NCBI RefSeq assembly: GCF_900637295.1
Contig: NZ_LR134363.1
Coordinates: forward strand, 1,302,001-1,366,000
Length of the DNA stretch: 64,000 nt
Direction: 5' to 3'
Origin: Actinomyces slackii
GTDB lineage: Bacteria > Actinomycetota > Actinomycetes > Actinomycetales > Actinomycetaceae
Part shown: piece by piece, positions 9,899 through 19,867 of the stretch
Position numbering within the stretch: the stretch's first letter is position 1
Layout of the letters: every line of letters begins with the position of its first letter
Notes under the pieces: generated by a model
The model's input: the letters and a program-made list of their open reading frames with translations, nothing else
Told to the model about the DNA's origin: nothing
The model's database searches: none
Made by a program: the position numbers and the translations under genes

Positions 9899-11179
9899 GT
9901 GAGCACTGATCCCGCCCTGGCCGCCACCACGTCCCGGGCCGTCATCGACCTGGGCGCCATCGCCCACAACGCCCGTGTCCTGGCCCAGCGGACCACGGCC
10001 CCCTGGATGGCCGTGGTCAAGGCCGACGCCTACGGCCACGGCCTGGCGCAGGTGGCCACCACCTGTCTTGGCGCGGGCGCCAGCTGGCTGGGCGTGGCCC
10101 AGCTGGCCGAGGCCCTGAGCCTGCGCGCGGCCCTGGACGCCGCCGGCATCGCCCGCCCCGAGCCGGGGCCCGAGGCCGCGGCCGACCCCCGGGCGCCCCG
10201 CCTCATGACCTGGATCGCCCCGGTCCTGTCCGCCGAGCGCGCCCAGGCCCCCGACTCCCCGCTGCGCGCCGCCCTGGCCGCCGACCTGGACCTGTCGGCC
10301 TCCACCGTGGGGCAGGCCCGGGCCATCGCCGCCGCGGCCCGCGCCCATGGCGCCCCCGCCCGCGTCCACCTCAAGGTCGATACCGGCATGTCCCGCGGTG
10401 GGGCCACGGCCGAGGAGCTTGCCGAGGTCGCCGGTGCCCTGAGGGCCGCCGAGCAGGACGGGGCGCTGTGCGTCGTCGGCCTGTGGTCCCACCTCTCGCG
10501 CGCCGACGAGCCCGAGTCGGGATCCACCCGGGACCATCTGGAGCGCTTCCACGCAGCCGCCGAGCAGGTCGAGCGCTCAGGCCTGCGCCCGACCGTCCGC
10601 CACCTGGCCGCCACAGGGGGCCTGCTGTGGCATCCCGAGACGCATCTGGACCTGGTGCGCGCCGGAATCGGCCTGTACGGCCTGAGCCCCAACCCCGCCA
10701 CTGCCACCTCGCAGGAGCTGGGCCTGCGCCCGGCCATGACGCTCCAGGCCGAGCTCATCCAGGTCAAGCGCCTCCACGCCGGCCAGGCCGTCTCCTACGG
10801 CGGCACCTGGAGCGCCCCCGAGGAGCGCTGGGTGGGCCTGGTGCCCCTGGGCTATGCCGACGGCCTGCCCCGGTCGGCCTCCTCCTGCGGCCCCGTGTCG
10901 GTGGCGGGCATCTGGGCCCCGATCGTCGGGCGCGTGTGCATGGACCAGGTGGTCATCGACCTGGGGCCTGCCCGGGACGCCGACGGCGTCGCCCGTCCGG
11001 CCCCCGCCGTCGAGGGGCAGACCGCGGTGCTGTGGGGGGACCCGGCCCAGGCGCCCCACCCGGTCCCCACGGCGGATGATTGGGCCCGCGCCTGCGGGAC
11101 CATCAACTATGAGATCGTGACCAGGCTCGGGGCCCGGGTGCCGCGACGCCATATCCCCGCCGATGGCCGGGTGGACTAG
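9899..11179 (+). CDS. alr: Alanine racemase
   Basis: Alr interconverts L- and D-alanine with pyridoxal phosphate, supplying D-Ala for peptidoglycan. The PLP lysine is K41 in AVVKADAYGHG, and the catalytic tyrosine lies in VSYGGTW in the C-terminal beta domain. The 426 residues exceed the usual 370-390 mainly because of an insertion around residues 80-105. The GTG start follows a good AGGAGG six bases away. It lies between nnr and tsaE in the conserved actinobacterial order. Confidence 0.95.
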   Translation: MSTDPALAATTSRAVIDLGAIAHNARVLAQRTTAPWMAVVKADAYGHGLAQVATTCLGAGASWLGVAQLAEALSLRAALDAAGIARPEPGPEAAADPRAPRLMTWIAPVLSAERAQAPDSPLRAALAADLDLSASTVGQARAIAAAARAHGAPARVHLKVDTGMSRGGATAEELAEVAGALRAAEQDGALCVVGLWSHLSRADEPESGSTRDHLERFHAAAEQVERSGLRPTVRHLAATGGLLWHPETHLDLVRAGIGLYGLSPNPATATSQELGLRPAMTLQAELIQVKRLHAGQAVSYGGTWSAPEERWVGLVPLGYADGLPRSASSCGPVSVAGIWAPIVGRVCMDQVVIDLGPARDADGVARPAPAVEGQTAVLWGDPAQAPHPVPTADDWARACGTINYEIVTRLGARVPRRHIPADGRVD

Positions 11180-11224
11180 GCTTAGCGCCGTCCCCACGCC
11201 GATCAGGAGACACCAGGAGCCACC

Positions 11225-11836
11225 GTGAGTCCCCAGCAGATGCCCGAGGCAGCCCCCGCCGTGCCGGAGGCCGGGGAGGAGGGCGTCGTCGTGGCCACGG
11301 CCAGCGCCGGGCAGACCCGTGACCTGGGGGAGCGCCTGGCGGCCCTGCTGCGCGCTGGCGACCTCGTGGTCCTGGCCGGCGGGCTGGGCGCCGGCAAGAC
11401 CACCCTGGCCCAGGGCATCGGCGCGGGCCTGGGCGTGCGCGGGCGCGTGTCCTCCCCGACCTTCATCATCGCCCGCACCCACCCCTCGACCCGCGGCGGT
11501 CCCGACCTCATCCACGTCGACGCCTACCGCCTGGGCTCCCTGGAGGAGGTCGATGCCCTGGATCTGGACTCCTCACTCCAGGACTCGGTGACCCTGGTGG
11601 AGTGGGGCGAGGACAAGGTCGAGTCCCTGGCGGCCGAGCCCCTGACCGTCGAGGTGCGCCGGCCCCACGGCGGCCTGGAGGCCGGCACTGACCTGGACGG
11701 GGCCGACGACGGTCGCCGTCTCATCGTGCTGCGGGGCGCGGGGGAGCGCTGGTCCCGGGCCGAGCTGGAGACCCTGGCCGAGCCGGCCGGCCCGCTGGAG
11801 AGCCTGGCCGGCGCTGAGGAGGCCGGCAGTGACTGA
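11225..11836 (+). CDS. tsaE: tRNA t6A biosynthesis ATPase TsaE
   Basis: TsaE is the ATPase of the TsaBDE complex, which makes N6-threonylcarbamoyladenosine at position 37 of ANN-decoding tRNAs. The 203-residue protein carries the Walker A motif GGLGAGKTT, the SSPTF segment, and HVDAYRL with VEWGED further on, all diagnostic. The GTG start is preceded by AGGAG; a TAGGCT -10-like hexamer overlaps the alr stop at 11177-11182, so a short-leader promoter may drive tsaE. The 3' end overlaps the next gene by eight bases. The C-terminal 40 residues are acidic and not conserved. Confidence 0.93.
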   Translation: MSPQQMPEAAPAVPEAGEEGVVVATASAGQTRDLGERLAALLRAGDLVVLAGGLGAGKTTLAQGIGAGLGVRGRVSSPTFIIARTHPSTRGGPDLIHVDAYRLGSLEEVDALDLDSSLQDSVTLVEWGEDKVESLAAEPLTVEVRRPHGGLEAGTDLDGADDGRRLIVLRGAGERWSRAELETLAEPAGPLESLAGAEEAGSD

Positions 11837-12755
11837 CAGCCCCGATCAGCAGGTGGTCGTCCGCCCGGCTGCTGCGGTGATGCGCCGCGCGCTGGCCGGG
11901 CTCATCTCTATTGGCCTGCTCAGCGCGCTGGTGGCGCTGCCCGTCCTCGTCGGTGCGGGACTCACGGGTGCCTCGCCCGCGGCGGTGGCGGCCACGAAGC
12001 CCGCGCCCCCTGAGCACGGGCAGCCTCCCGAGCACGGGCAGCCGCCGGCCGAGCCGGCCGCCGATGCCTCCCTGAGTCCCGAGGAGCCCCAGGGCATCGC
12101 CCGGGCCTGGATGGAGCAGGAGGGCCTGACCCAGGCGCGTCAGCACACCGGTGAGCAGGGGGAGATGGTCCTGGGCGACCTGCGTCCCGTGAAGTCCTGG
12201 GCCCCGGGCTTCCTCGACGGCTCCCAGCCCGCCGCCCCACCGGTGAGCACCGGGGGATGGGTGGCCCCCATCAGCGTGGGCACGGAGCCCGTGGGGGTGG
12301 TGCTGGCCACCGTCACCGATGGCACTGCCAGCGGCAGCTTCGAGCAGGACGCCGCCCTGGGCCTGGACCTGACCGAGGAGCAGGACGCCGACGTCGTCCA
12401 CGACCAGAGCACGGACGCCTGGTACGCCGTGGCCAACGGCACGGTGAGCGCGATGGGCACCAAGGCGGCCTCCCTCCTGGCCGGCCCGATCGACCTGGCC
12501 GAGTACGGCCGCATCCTGCGCGAGCGCGCCAAGACCACCCCGGTGGCCGTCGCCGAGCCGCAGTTCGAGGAGGCCGCCGGGGGATGGGGCGTGTGGGGGC
12601 CCGTGCTGGGCGTCGCGATCGTGGGCGTCGTCATCGTTGTGGTCACCCTGCGCCATGAGCGCAAGGTCACCGCCCCCCTGCGCCAGCGCCACCAGGCCAC
12701 GCCCGTGGGCGCCGACACCATCCCCGAGAGCCACGTCGATCTGTCCAAGCTCTAG
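11829..12755 (+). CDS. Hypothetical two-anchor membrane protein
   Basis: No family was recognised. The 308-residue protein has a hydrophobic N-terminal segment (about residues 20-50, signal anchor or signal peptide), then a proline-rich stretch with two copies of PPEHGQ, an extracytoplasmic domain of about 180 residues, a second membrane helix (VLGVAIVGVVIVVVTL, about residues 258-275) and a basic cytoplasmic tail. The GTG start overlaps the end of tsaE by eight bases, so it is translationally coupled to t6A synthesis genes although its topology suggests envelope function. It sits where tsaB would normally follow tsaE. Confidence 0.7.
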   Translation: MTDSPDQQVVVRPAAAVMRRALAGLISIGLLSALVALPVLVGAGLTGASPAAVAATKPAPPEHGQPPEHGQPPAEPAADASLSPEEPQGIARAWMEQEGLTQARQHTGEQGEMVLGDLRPVKSWAPGFLDGSQPAAPPVSTGGWVAPISVGTEPVGVVLATVTDGTASGSFEQDAALGLDLTEEQDADVVHDQSTDAWYAVANGTVSAMGTKAASLLAGPIDLAEYGRILRERAKTTPVAVAEPQFEEAAGGWGVWGPVLGVAIVGVVIVVVTLRHERKVTAPLRQRHQATPVGADTIPESHVDLSKL

Positions 12756-12842
12756 GCGCACCTCCTCGTGACCTCCGACCGGCCCATTGACAGCTCGCTT
12801 CCCGGGCCCACAACGGTCGGCGGATGACGCGGGCACTTCCAC

Positions 12843-12944
12843 ATGAGGCATGGCGCCCCTCTCGCGGGCATCCATGCCATGGAGATCACCGACAACTGGC
12901 GCTGGCTCCTGCACGCGCCCGGACATACCCCCTGGGAGGACTGA
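12843..12944 (+). CDS. Possible 33-residue ORF upstream of RHH gene
   Basis: ATG at 12843 opens a 33-codon frame ending in HTPWED just six bases before the start of the ribbon-helix-helix gene; its last codons contain that gene's ribosome binding site. An internal ATG would give 21 residues. No ribosome binding site of its own is evident. It may be a leader peptide, a remnant of a deleted gene, or chance. Confidence 0.25.
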   Translation: MRHGAPLAGIHAMEITDNWRWLLHAPGHTPWED

Positions 12945-12949
12945 CACCC

Positions 12950-13270
12950 ATGACCACCTCGAACACCCACCTGACGGACACCACCACCAGCGCCGAGCTT
13001 GACGCTCTGGCCAGTGCCGGCGCGCTGCGCCCCATCGGTGCCCCCGCGGGCGGTGGCCCCATCGCCGACGAGGACGAGCTCAGAGCGATCCTCGGTGGGC
13101 GCCCCAACCTCGGCTCCGCGCACGCCACCGGCGCGGGCGCCTCCGCCCGCCGCCAGGTCCGCCTGCCCGAGCACCTCAACGCCGCCCTCGACGACTACGC
13201 TGCAGCCCACTCCACCACCCCTAGTGCCGTTATCCGTGACGCCCTGACCGCCTACCTCAACGCCGCCTGA
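12950..13270 (+). CDS. Ribbon-helix-helix (CopG/antitoxin-like) DNA-binding protein
   Basis: The 106-residue protein ends in a short ribbon-helix-helix domain: a beta strand (RRQVRLPEHLNAALDDYAA) and a second helix starting TTPSAVIRDALTAYL. The N-terminal 60 residues are flexible and rich in Gly, Ala and Thr. Such proteins are often antitoxins or small repressors. The ATG is preceded by GGGAGGA nine bases away. No toxin gene follows: downstream there is only a GAAGGA signal and a nine-codon frame (MFPPPRKYS) at 13324, which could be the stump of a lost partner. Confidence 0.65.
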   Translation: MTTSNTHLTDTTTSAELDALASAGALRPIGAPAGGGPIADEDELRAILGGRPNLGSAHATGAGASARRQVRLPEHLNAALDDYAAAHSTTPSAVIRDALTAYLNAA

Positions 13271-13360
13271 TCCTGGCCGTCCCGCAGGCCCGGCCACCTC
13301 AACCGCCTCACGAAGGACACCTCATGTTCCCGCCCCCAAGGAAGTACAGCTAGCCTGCTC

Positions 13361-13366
13361 TAGGCT
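13361..13366 (+). promoter_or_regulatory. -10 element for leaderless tsaB
   Basis: TAGGCT ends six bases before the GTG start of tsaB, and no ribosome binding site is present, so transcription should begin at or next to the start codon. Confidence 0.6.
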
Positions 13367-13372
13367 GGCCCC

Positions 13373-14107
13373 GTGCGTATCCTCTCCATCGACTCCTCCC
13401 TGGGCACGCAGGTCGCCGTGGTGGACGCCGGCCCCCACGGCCTGGAGGTCCTGACCCGGATCGAGCAGGACGATCCCCGCCGCCACGCCGAGTCCCTGGG
13501 GCCCCTGCTCGCCCAGGCACTGGCCGCCCCCGAGGCTGGCGCCCTGGACGCGGTGGTGGCGGCCACGGGCCCCGCTCCCTTCACCGGGCTGCGCGCCGGA
13601 CTGGTAGCCGCCCGCGCCCTGGGCAGGGCCCGGGGCATCCCGGTTCACGGCGTGCCCAGCCTGGATGCCGTGGCCCGCTGCGCCCTCGATGTCCTTGAGG
13701 CCCCTGAGGCCCCTGAGGTCCCCGCCGATCTCGCCGGGACCCGCTCCGATGCTCAGGCTGGCCCCGTGATCCTCGTGACCACCGATGCGCGACGCCGGGA
13801 GGTCTACGCCGCCCGGTACCGCGCCAGGGGCGCCGACGACGTCATCCGGCTCGACGACCTGGCCGTCGTGGCCCCGGACCGGGCGCGCGATCTCGGGGCG
13901 GCCCAGGCCGTGGCGGGATCGGGAGCCGTGCTCTACCCCGAGCTGGGCGAGGGCCTGCCGACCGTGGCGCCCGTCTCGGGGGATGCCGTGGCCCAGGTCC
14001 GCATCGCCCTGGCCCGCCTGGAGCGGGGCGAGGAGCTGGATGGGCGGCCCCTCTACCTGCGCCATGCCGATGTCCAGATGCCCCAGGCCCGCAAGCGCGT
14101 GACATGA
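13373..14107 (+). CDS. tsaB: tRNA t6A biosynthesis protein TsaB
   Basis: TsaB is the inactive TsaD paralogue that forms the core of the threonylcarbamoyl transfer complex. The 244-residue protein begins MRILSIDSSLGTQVAVVD and contains GPAPFTGLRAGLVAARALG, both typical of TsaB, and it lacks the metal-binding HxxxH found in TsaD. The start is a GTG without a ribosome binding site, six bases after TAGGCT. It overlaps rimI by four bases (ATGA) and is separated from tsaE by a membrane protein and a ribbon-helix-helix gene. Confidence 0.92.
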   Translation: MRILSIDSSLGTQVAVVDAGPHGLEVLTRIEQDDPRRHAESLGPLLAQALAAPEAGALDAVVAATGPAPFTGLRAGLVAARALGRARGIPVHGVPSLDAVARCALDVLEAPEAPEVPADLAGTRSDAQAGPVILVTTDARRREVYAARYRARGADDVIRLDDLAVVAPDRARDLGAAQAVAGSGAVLYPELGEGLPTVAPVSGDAVAQVRIALARLERGEELDGRPLYLRHADVQMPQARKRVT

Positions 14108-14682
14108 GCGCGCCTGATCAGGCCCCCGCGGGCCTCAGCCTGCGGCCCATGGAGGTGGCGGACCTTCCCCGCGTCGCCCGGATGGAGGCCGAGCTCTTCG
14201 GTGCCGAGGCCTGGAGCCGGCAGACGCTCAGCGCCGAGCTCCACGCGGCCGCACGGGGGGATCGGCGCTACATCGTCGTCGAGCCCGGTGAGGACGGCCA
14301 GGAGGATGGTCAGCAGGACGGCCGGGGCAGTCGGGATGGTCGGGACGGCTTCCCCCTGCTGGGCTATGCCGGGCTCTATCACGGCGACGGGCTGGGGGAC
14401 GCCGACCTGCTGACCCTGGCCACCGCCCCGGCCGCCCGGCGCCAGGGCCTGGGCCGCCTCATGCTCGCCGAGCTGGTGGAGTCCGCCCGCCGGGCGGGAT
14501 GCCGCGCCGTCCTGCTGGAGGTGCGCCACTCCAACACCGCGGCCCGGAGCCTCTACCTCTCCCAGGGATTCGAGCCCATCGGGCTGCGTCGCCGCTACTA
14601 CCGGGCGCCGGTGGAGGACGCCGTCGTCATGCGCCTGGGCCTGCGCGCCAGCACCGGCCCGGTGGGCGCCGAGGCCACCTGA
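14104..14682 (+). CDS. rimI: Ribosomal-protein-alanine N-acetyltransferase family (GNAT)
   Basis: The 192-residue GNAT protein has the acetyl-CoA binding motif A (LATAPAARRQGLGRLMLAELVESA) and motif B (LEVRHSNTAARSLYLSQGFEPIGLRRRYY), as in RimI, which acetylates the N-terminal alanine of ribosomal protein S18. It starts inside the end of tsaB (ATGA overlap), the usual place of rimI in actinobacterial t6A clusters. An insertion of about 20 residues (GEDGQEDGQQDGRGSRDG) between the first helices is repetitive and probably a surface loop. Confidence 0.88.
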   Translation: MSAPDQAPAGLSLRPMEVADLPRVARMEAELFGAEAWSRQTLSAELHAAARGDRRYIVVEPGEDGQEDGQQDGRGSRDGRDGFPLLGYAGLYHGDGLGDADLLTLATAPAARRQGLGRLMLAELVESARRAGCRAVLLEVRHSNTAARSLYLSQGFEPIGLRRRYYRAPVEDAVVMRLGLRASTGPVGAEAT

Positions 14683-14708
14683 GCCCCGGCGGGCGCGCAG
14701 GTCCCGCC

Positions 14709-14759
14709 GCCCTCTCCGGCCGCCCTCACCGCCCGGCACGATCCTCCGGCGGAGAGGGC
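14709..14759 (+). terminator. Possible terminator hairpin after rimI
   Basis: GCCCTCTCCG pairs with CGGAGAGGGC across a 31-base loop. There is no T-run, so intrinsic termination is only possible. Confidence 0.35.
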
Positions 14760-14928
14760 CCATCCGACCTGTTGTCATGCCGCGAGGAGGCGCCATCGGC
14801 AGCGCGCAGGGATTTCTGAACGCCGCCGTCACGAAAACGACTGGGAAACGGGGTGCTCAGGCGCGACGTCGGCAGGCGCCCAGGCCCGCCCAGCGGGCTC
14901 TCAGGCCCGGGATGACGCGGATCGCCCG

Positions 14929-14975
14929 CTCACCTGCGCGAACAGCGATGCGATGGGACCAAGGGCGCAGGTGAG
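14929..14975. promoter_or_regulatory. Inverted repeat upstream of sdhCAB
   Basis: CTCACCTGCGC (14929-14939) and GCGCAGGTGAG (14965-14975) are perfect 11 bp inverted arms separated by 25 bases. The right arm ends five bases before the sdhC -10, so the repeat covers the promoter -35 region and could be a repressor site with two half-sites. The function is inferred from position only. Confidence 0.45.
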
Positions 14976-14980
14976 TTGGA

Positions 14981-14986
14981 TAACCT
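14981..14986 (+). promoter_or_regulatory. -10 element for leaderless sdhC
   Basis: TAACCT ends six bases before the sdhC GTG; no ribosome binding site is visible. Confidence 0.55.
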
Positions 14987-14992
14987 GTCGGC

Positions 14993-15763
14993 GTGGCCAA
15001 AACACCTGCTCCGTCCCCGAGGAAGCGAACCGCCTTCCACACGACCGTCTTCATGAAGCGGATGATGGCGTTTTCAGGAATCGTGTTCCTGTTCTTCGTC
15101 ATCTTCCACGCCTACGGCAACCTCCACTACTTCGAGGGTGAGATCGCCTACGACCACTACGCGCACTTCCTGCGCGAGCTGCTGGTCCCGATCCTGCCGC
15201 ACAGTGGTGTGCTGTGGATCCTGCGCATCGTCCTGCTGGTCTGCCTGCTGGCCCACGCCGGCAGCGCCTTCCACCTGTGGGCCCGCAACCGCAGGGCCCG
15301 CGGATCGGACAAGTACGCGGTCAAGAAGTCCGGCGCCGACTACTTCGCCTCGCGCTACGCCATGCGCACCATGCGCTGGGGCGGGGTGATCCTGCTGCTG
15401 TTCATCGTCTGGCACATCCTGCAGTACACCACCCTGCACATCACGCCGGGAGGGGAGTACATCCACGGGCGGGCCTACTCCAACATGTACTACGGCTTCC
15501 AGCTGTGGTGGGTCTGGCTCATCTACGCCGTCTCCCTGGTGGCCCTGTGCCTGCACGTGTGGCACGGCGTGTGGTCGGCCCTCCAGACCCTGGGCGCGGT
15601 TCGCGGCAACACCATCCCTGTCATCCGCCTGATCGCCTTCGTCGTCGCCTTCGGGCTCTTCGCGGTCTTCATGATCGTCCCCACGCTGATCCTCTTCGGA
15701 TACTTCCCCGCGCCCATGTCCCCCGCCGAGTACGCCGCGGCCGCCGCCGCGGTCGGAATGTGA
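14993..15763 (+). CDS. sdhC: Succinate dehydrogenase / fumarate reductase cytochrome b subunit
   Basis: This 256-residue integral membrane protein is the b558-type single membrane anchor of a three-subunit succinate:quinone oxidoreductase. It has about five membrane helices with histidines placed for heme ligation (for example in [35 protein letters not shown] and [12 protein letters not shown]). The GTG start has no ribosome binding site and lies six bases after TAACCT. It is followed after ten bases by sdhA. In a fermentative host with pta-ackA the complex may run mainly as fumarate reductase producing succinate, which is inference. Confidence 0.93.
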   Translation: MAKTPAPSPRKRTAFHTTVFMKRMMAFSGIVFLFFVIFHAYGNLHYFEGEIAYDHYAHFLRELLVPILPHSGVLWILRIVLLVCLLAHAGSAFHLWARNRRARGSDKYAVKKSGADYFASRYAMRTMRWGGVILLLFIVWHILQYTTLHITPGGEYIHGRAYSNMYYGFQLWWVWLIYAVSLVALCLHVWHGVWSALQTLGAVRGNTIPVIRLIAFVVAFGLFAVFMIVPTLILFGYFPAPMSPAEYAAAAAAVGM

Positions 15764-15773
15764 GCGAGTAACC

Positions 15774-17770
<1,997 letters not shown>

Positions 17771-17774
<4 letters not shown>

Positions 17775-18541
17775 ACATCAAGCTCAAGATCTGGCGTCAG
17801 CAGAACCAGGACTCCCCGGGGCGCTTCGAGGAGTACGCGATGAGCGACATCGAGGAGCACATGAGCTTCCTCGAGGTCCTTGACCTGCTCAACGAGCAGC
17901 TCTTCGCCGCGGGCAAGGAGCCGGTGGCCTTCGACTCCGACTGCCGCGAGGGCATCTGCGGGCAGTGCGGCGTGGTCATCAACGGACAGGCCCACGGGCC
18001 CATCCGCTCCACGACCTGCCAGCTCCACATGCGCCACCTGGCCGAGGACCCGTCCTTCAAGGACGGCTCGACCATCACGATCGAGCCCTGGCGCTCCACC
18101 GGCTTCCCGGTGCTGCGCGACCTCATCGTGGACCGCTCGGCCCTGGACCGCATCGTCCAGGCCGGGGGGTACATCTCGGTCAACACGGGCGGGGCGCCCG
18201 ACGCCCACGCGGTGCCCGTCCAGAAGGAGAAGGCCGACGCCGCCTTCGAGGCGGCCGCCTGCATCGGCTGCGGCGCCTGCGTGGCGGCCTGCCCCAACGC
18301 CTCGGCCATGCTCTTCACGGGGGCCAAGATCGCCCACCTGGGCCTGCTGCCGCAGGGCCAGCCCGAGCGCCTGGCCCGCGTGGTCTCCATGCTGGGCCAG
18401 CACGACGCCGAGGGCTTCGGCGGCTGCACGAATATCGGCGAGTGCGCCGCCGTGTGCCCCAAGTCGGTGCCGCTGGAGGTCATCTCCCGCCTCAACCGGG
18501 ACCTGGGCCACGCCCTGTGGAAGGGGCAGAAGGCCCACTGA
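17771..18541 (+). CDS. sdhB: Succinate dehydrogenase / fumarate reductase iron-sulfur subunit
   Basis: The 256-residue subunit carries electrons between SdhA and the membrane anchor. It shows the [2Fe-2S] motif [10 protein letters not shown] with a later Cys in TTCQLHM, and two C-terminal cluster motifs, [13 protein letters not shown] and [15 protein letters not shown], for the [4Fe-4S] and [3Fe-4S] centres. The GTG start overlaps the sdhA stop, giving 256 residues; an upstream open frame in sdhA is not used. A strong hairpin follows 50 bases downstream, closing the sdhCAB operon. Confidence 0.95.
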
Positions 18542-18590
18542 CGAGCCGCTGACCAGCCCGCTGACGGGTGCTGACGCATCACTCACGCGC

Positions 18591-18632
18591 ACGGCGCCGG
18601 TCGCCTGCCATTGGTAGGTCGACCGGCGCCGT
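18591..18632 (+). terminator. Terminator hairpin after sdhB
   Basis: ACGGCGCCGGTCG pairs perfectly with CGACCGGCGCCGT (13 bp stem, 16-base loop) between sdhB and tsaD. Confidence 0.6.
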
Positions 18633-18665
18633 GACCGTGTCCGCGGGGCCGGGCCGCCGAGGCAC

Positions 18666-18671
18666 TAGGCT
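18666..18671 (+). promoter_or_regulatory. -10 element for leaderless tsaD
   Basis: TAGGCT ends seven bases before the GTG start of tsaD, without a ribosome binding site between them. Confidence 0.55.
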
Positions 18672-18678
18672 GGCGGCC

Positions 18679-19770
18679 GTGAGCGAACCATTGATCCTCG
18701 GCATCGAGTCGACCTGCGACGAGACCGGCGTGGCCCTGGTGCGCGGCCGCGAGCTCCTGGGTGACGTCACGGCCACCTCCATGGACGAGTACGCCCGCTA
18801 CGGCGGCATCATCCCCGAGATCGCCTCGCGCGCCCATCTGGAGTCCTTCCTCCCCACCCTCGACGCCGCCCTGGAGCGGGCCGAGGTGGACCTGGGGGAG
18901 GTCGACGCCATCGCCGTCAGCGCCGGGCCCGGGCTCGTGGGCTCCCTGACCGTGGGCATCACAGCGGCCAAGGCCTTGGCCGTCTCACTGGGCAAGCCCA
19001 TCTACGGGGTCAACCATGTCATCGGGCACCTGGCCGTTGACGAGCTCGTCACCGGACCCCTGCCCGAGCGCTTCATCGGCCTCATCGTCTCAGGAGGCCA
19101 CTCCAACCTGCTGAGCATCGGGGATATCGCCACCGACGTCGTCGAGCTGGGCGGGACCCTGGATGATGCCGCGGGAGAGGCCTTCGACAAGGTCGGCCGG
19201 CTGCTGGGCCTGCCCTACCCCGGCGGCCCGCATGTCGATCGCCTGGCCCGCGAGGGGGACCCCGGGGCGATCCGCTTCCCCCGGGGGCTGGCAGCGGCCA
19301 AGGACAGGGAGCGCCACCGCTACGACTTCTCCTTCTCGGGGCTCAAGACCGCGGTGGCCCGCTATATCGAGTCCCTCCAGGACGCGGGTCGGGAAGTGCC
19401 CCAGGCCGACGTCTGCGCGGGCTTCTCCGAGGCCGTCAACGACTCCCTGACCGCCAAGGCCGTGGCCGCCTGCCAGGCGGCCGACTGCTCGACCCTGGTG
19501 GTGGGCGGGGGATTCTCCGCCAACTCCCGCCTGCGCGAGCTCGCCGCCCAGCGCTGCCAGGAGGCGGGGATCGAGCTGCGCATCCCGCCGTTGCGCTACT
19601 GCACGGACAACGGCGCCCAGATCGCGGCCCTCGGGGCGGCTGCGGTGCGAGCCGGGGTCGAGCCCTCGCCCCTGGACTTCGCCCCCGATTCATCGATGCC
19701 ACTGGACACCATCGTGGCGGGCTCGCCCACGGCGCCAGGCTCGCCCACGGTGCCAGGTGCGCCGAGGTAG
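18679..19770 (+). CDS. tsaD: tRNA N6-adenosine threonylcarbamoyltransferase
   Basis: TsaD transfers the threonylcarbamoyl group from TC-AMP to A37 of tRNA. The 363-residue protein starts ILGIESTCDETGVALV, binds metal through HVIGH in the HxxxH motif, and has SGGHSNL and the KTAVARY segment of the ASKHA fold. The GTG at 18679 is chosen because homology starts there and TAGGCT lies seven bases upstream. The C-terminal tail (SPTAPGSPTVPGAPR) is repetitive, and its TAG stop codon lies inside a copy of the 71 bp palindromic element. The sdhCAB operon separates it from tsaB-rimI. Confidence 0.95.
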   Translation: MSEPLILGIESTCDETGVALVRGRELLGDVTATSMDEYARYGGIIPEIASRAHLESFLPTLDAALERAEVDLGEVDAIAVSAGPGLVGSLTVGITAAKALAVSLGKPIYGVNHVIGHLAVDELVTGPLPERFIGLIVSGGHSNLLSIGDIATDVVELGGTLDDAAGEAFDKVGRLLGLPYPGGPHVDRLAREGDPGAIRFPRGLAAAKDRERHRYDFSFSGLKTAVARYIESLQDAGREVPQADVCAGFSEAVNDSLTAKAVAACQAADCSTLVVGGGFSANSRLRELAAQRCQEAGIELRIPPLRYCTDNGAQIAALGAAAVRAGVEPSPLDFAPDSSMPLDTIVAGSPTAPGSPTVPGAPR

Positions 19771-19831
19771 ACATTTCCCGCCGAGGTCGACGCATTCACC
19801 GTCAATCTCGGCGGACAATGTCTACCTCGGC
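19761..19831. repeat. Dispersed palindromic element, copy A
   Basis: The outer arms GCCGAGGTAGACATT and AATGTCTACCTCGGC pair; the inner arms pair with a few mismatches, so this is the most decayed of five copies. The loop reads GACGCATTCACCGTC, the reverse complement of the loop in the other copies, so the element is inverted here. It supplies the TAG stop of tsaD and lies between convergent genes. Confidence 0.85.
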
Positions 19832-19867
19832 GAAGGGGGTGCGCGGCGAAGAGCGCGCGGCGAGAGG

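Larger units (their letters stand above)
14683..14992. other. Intergenic region between rimI and sdhC
   Basis: No credible gene lies in these 310 bases. They hold a hairpin near the rimI end (14709-14759), an 11 bp inverted repeat (14929-14975), and the sdhC -10 element (14981-14986). Confidence 0.6.
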
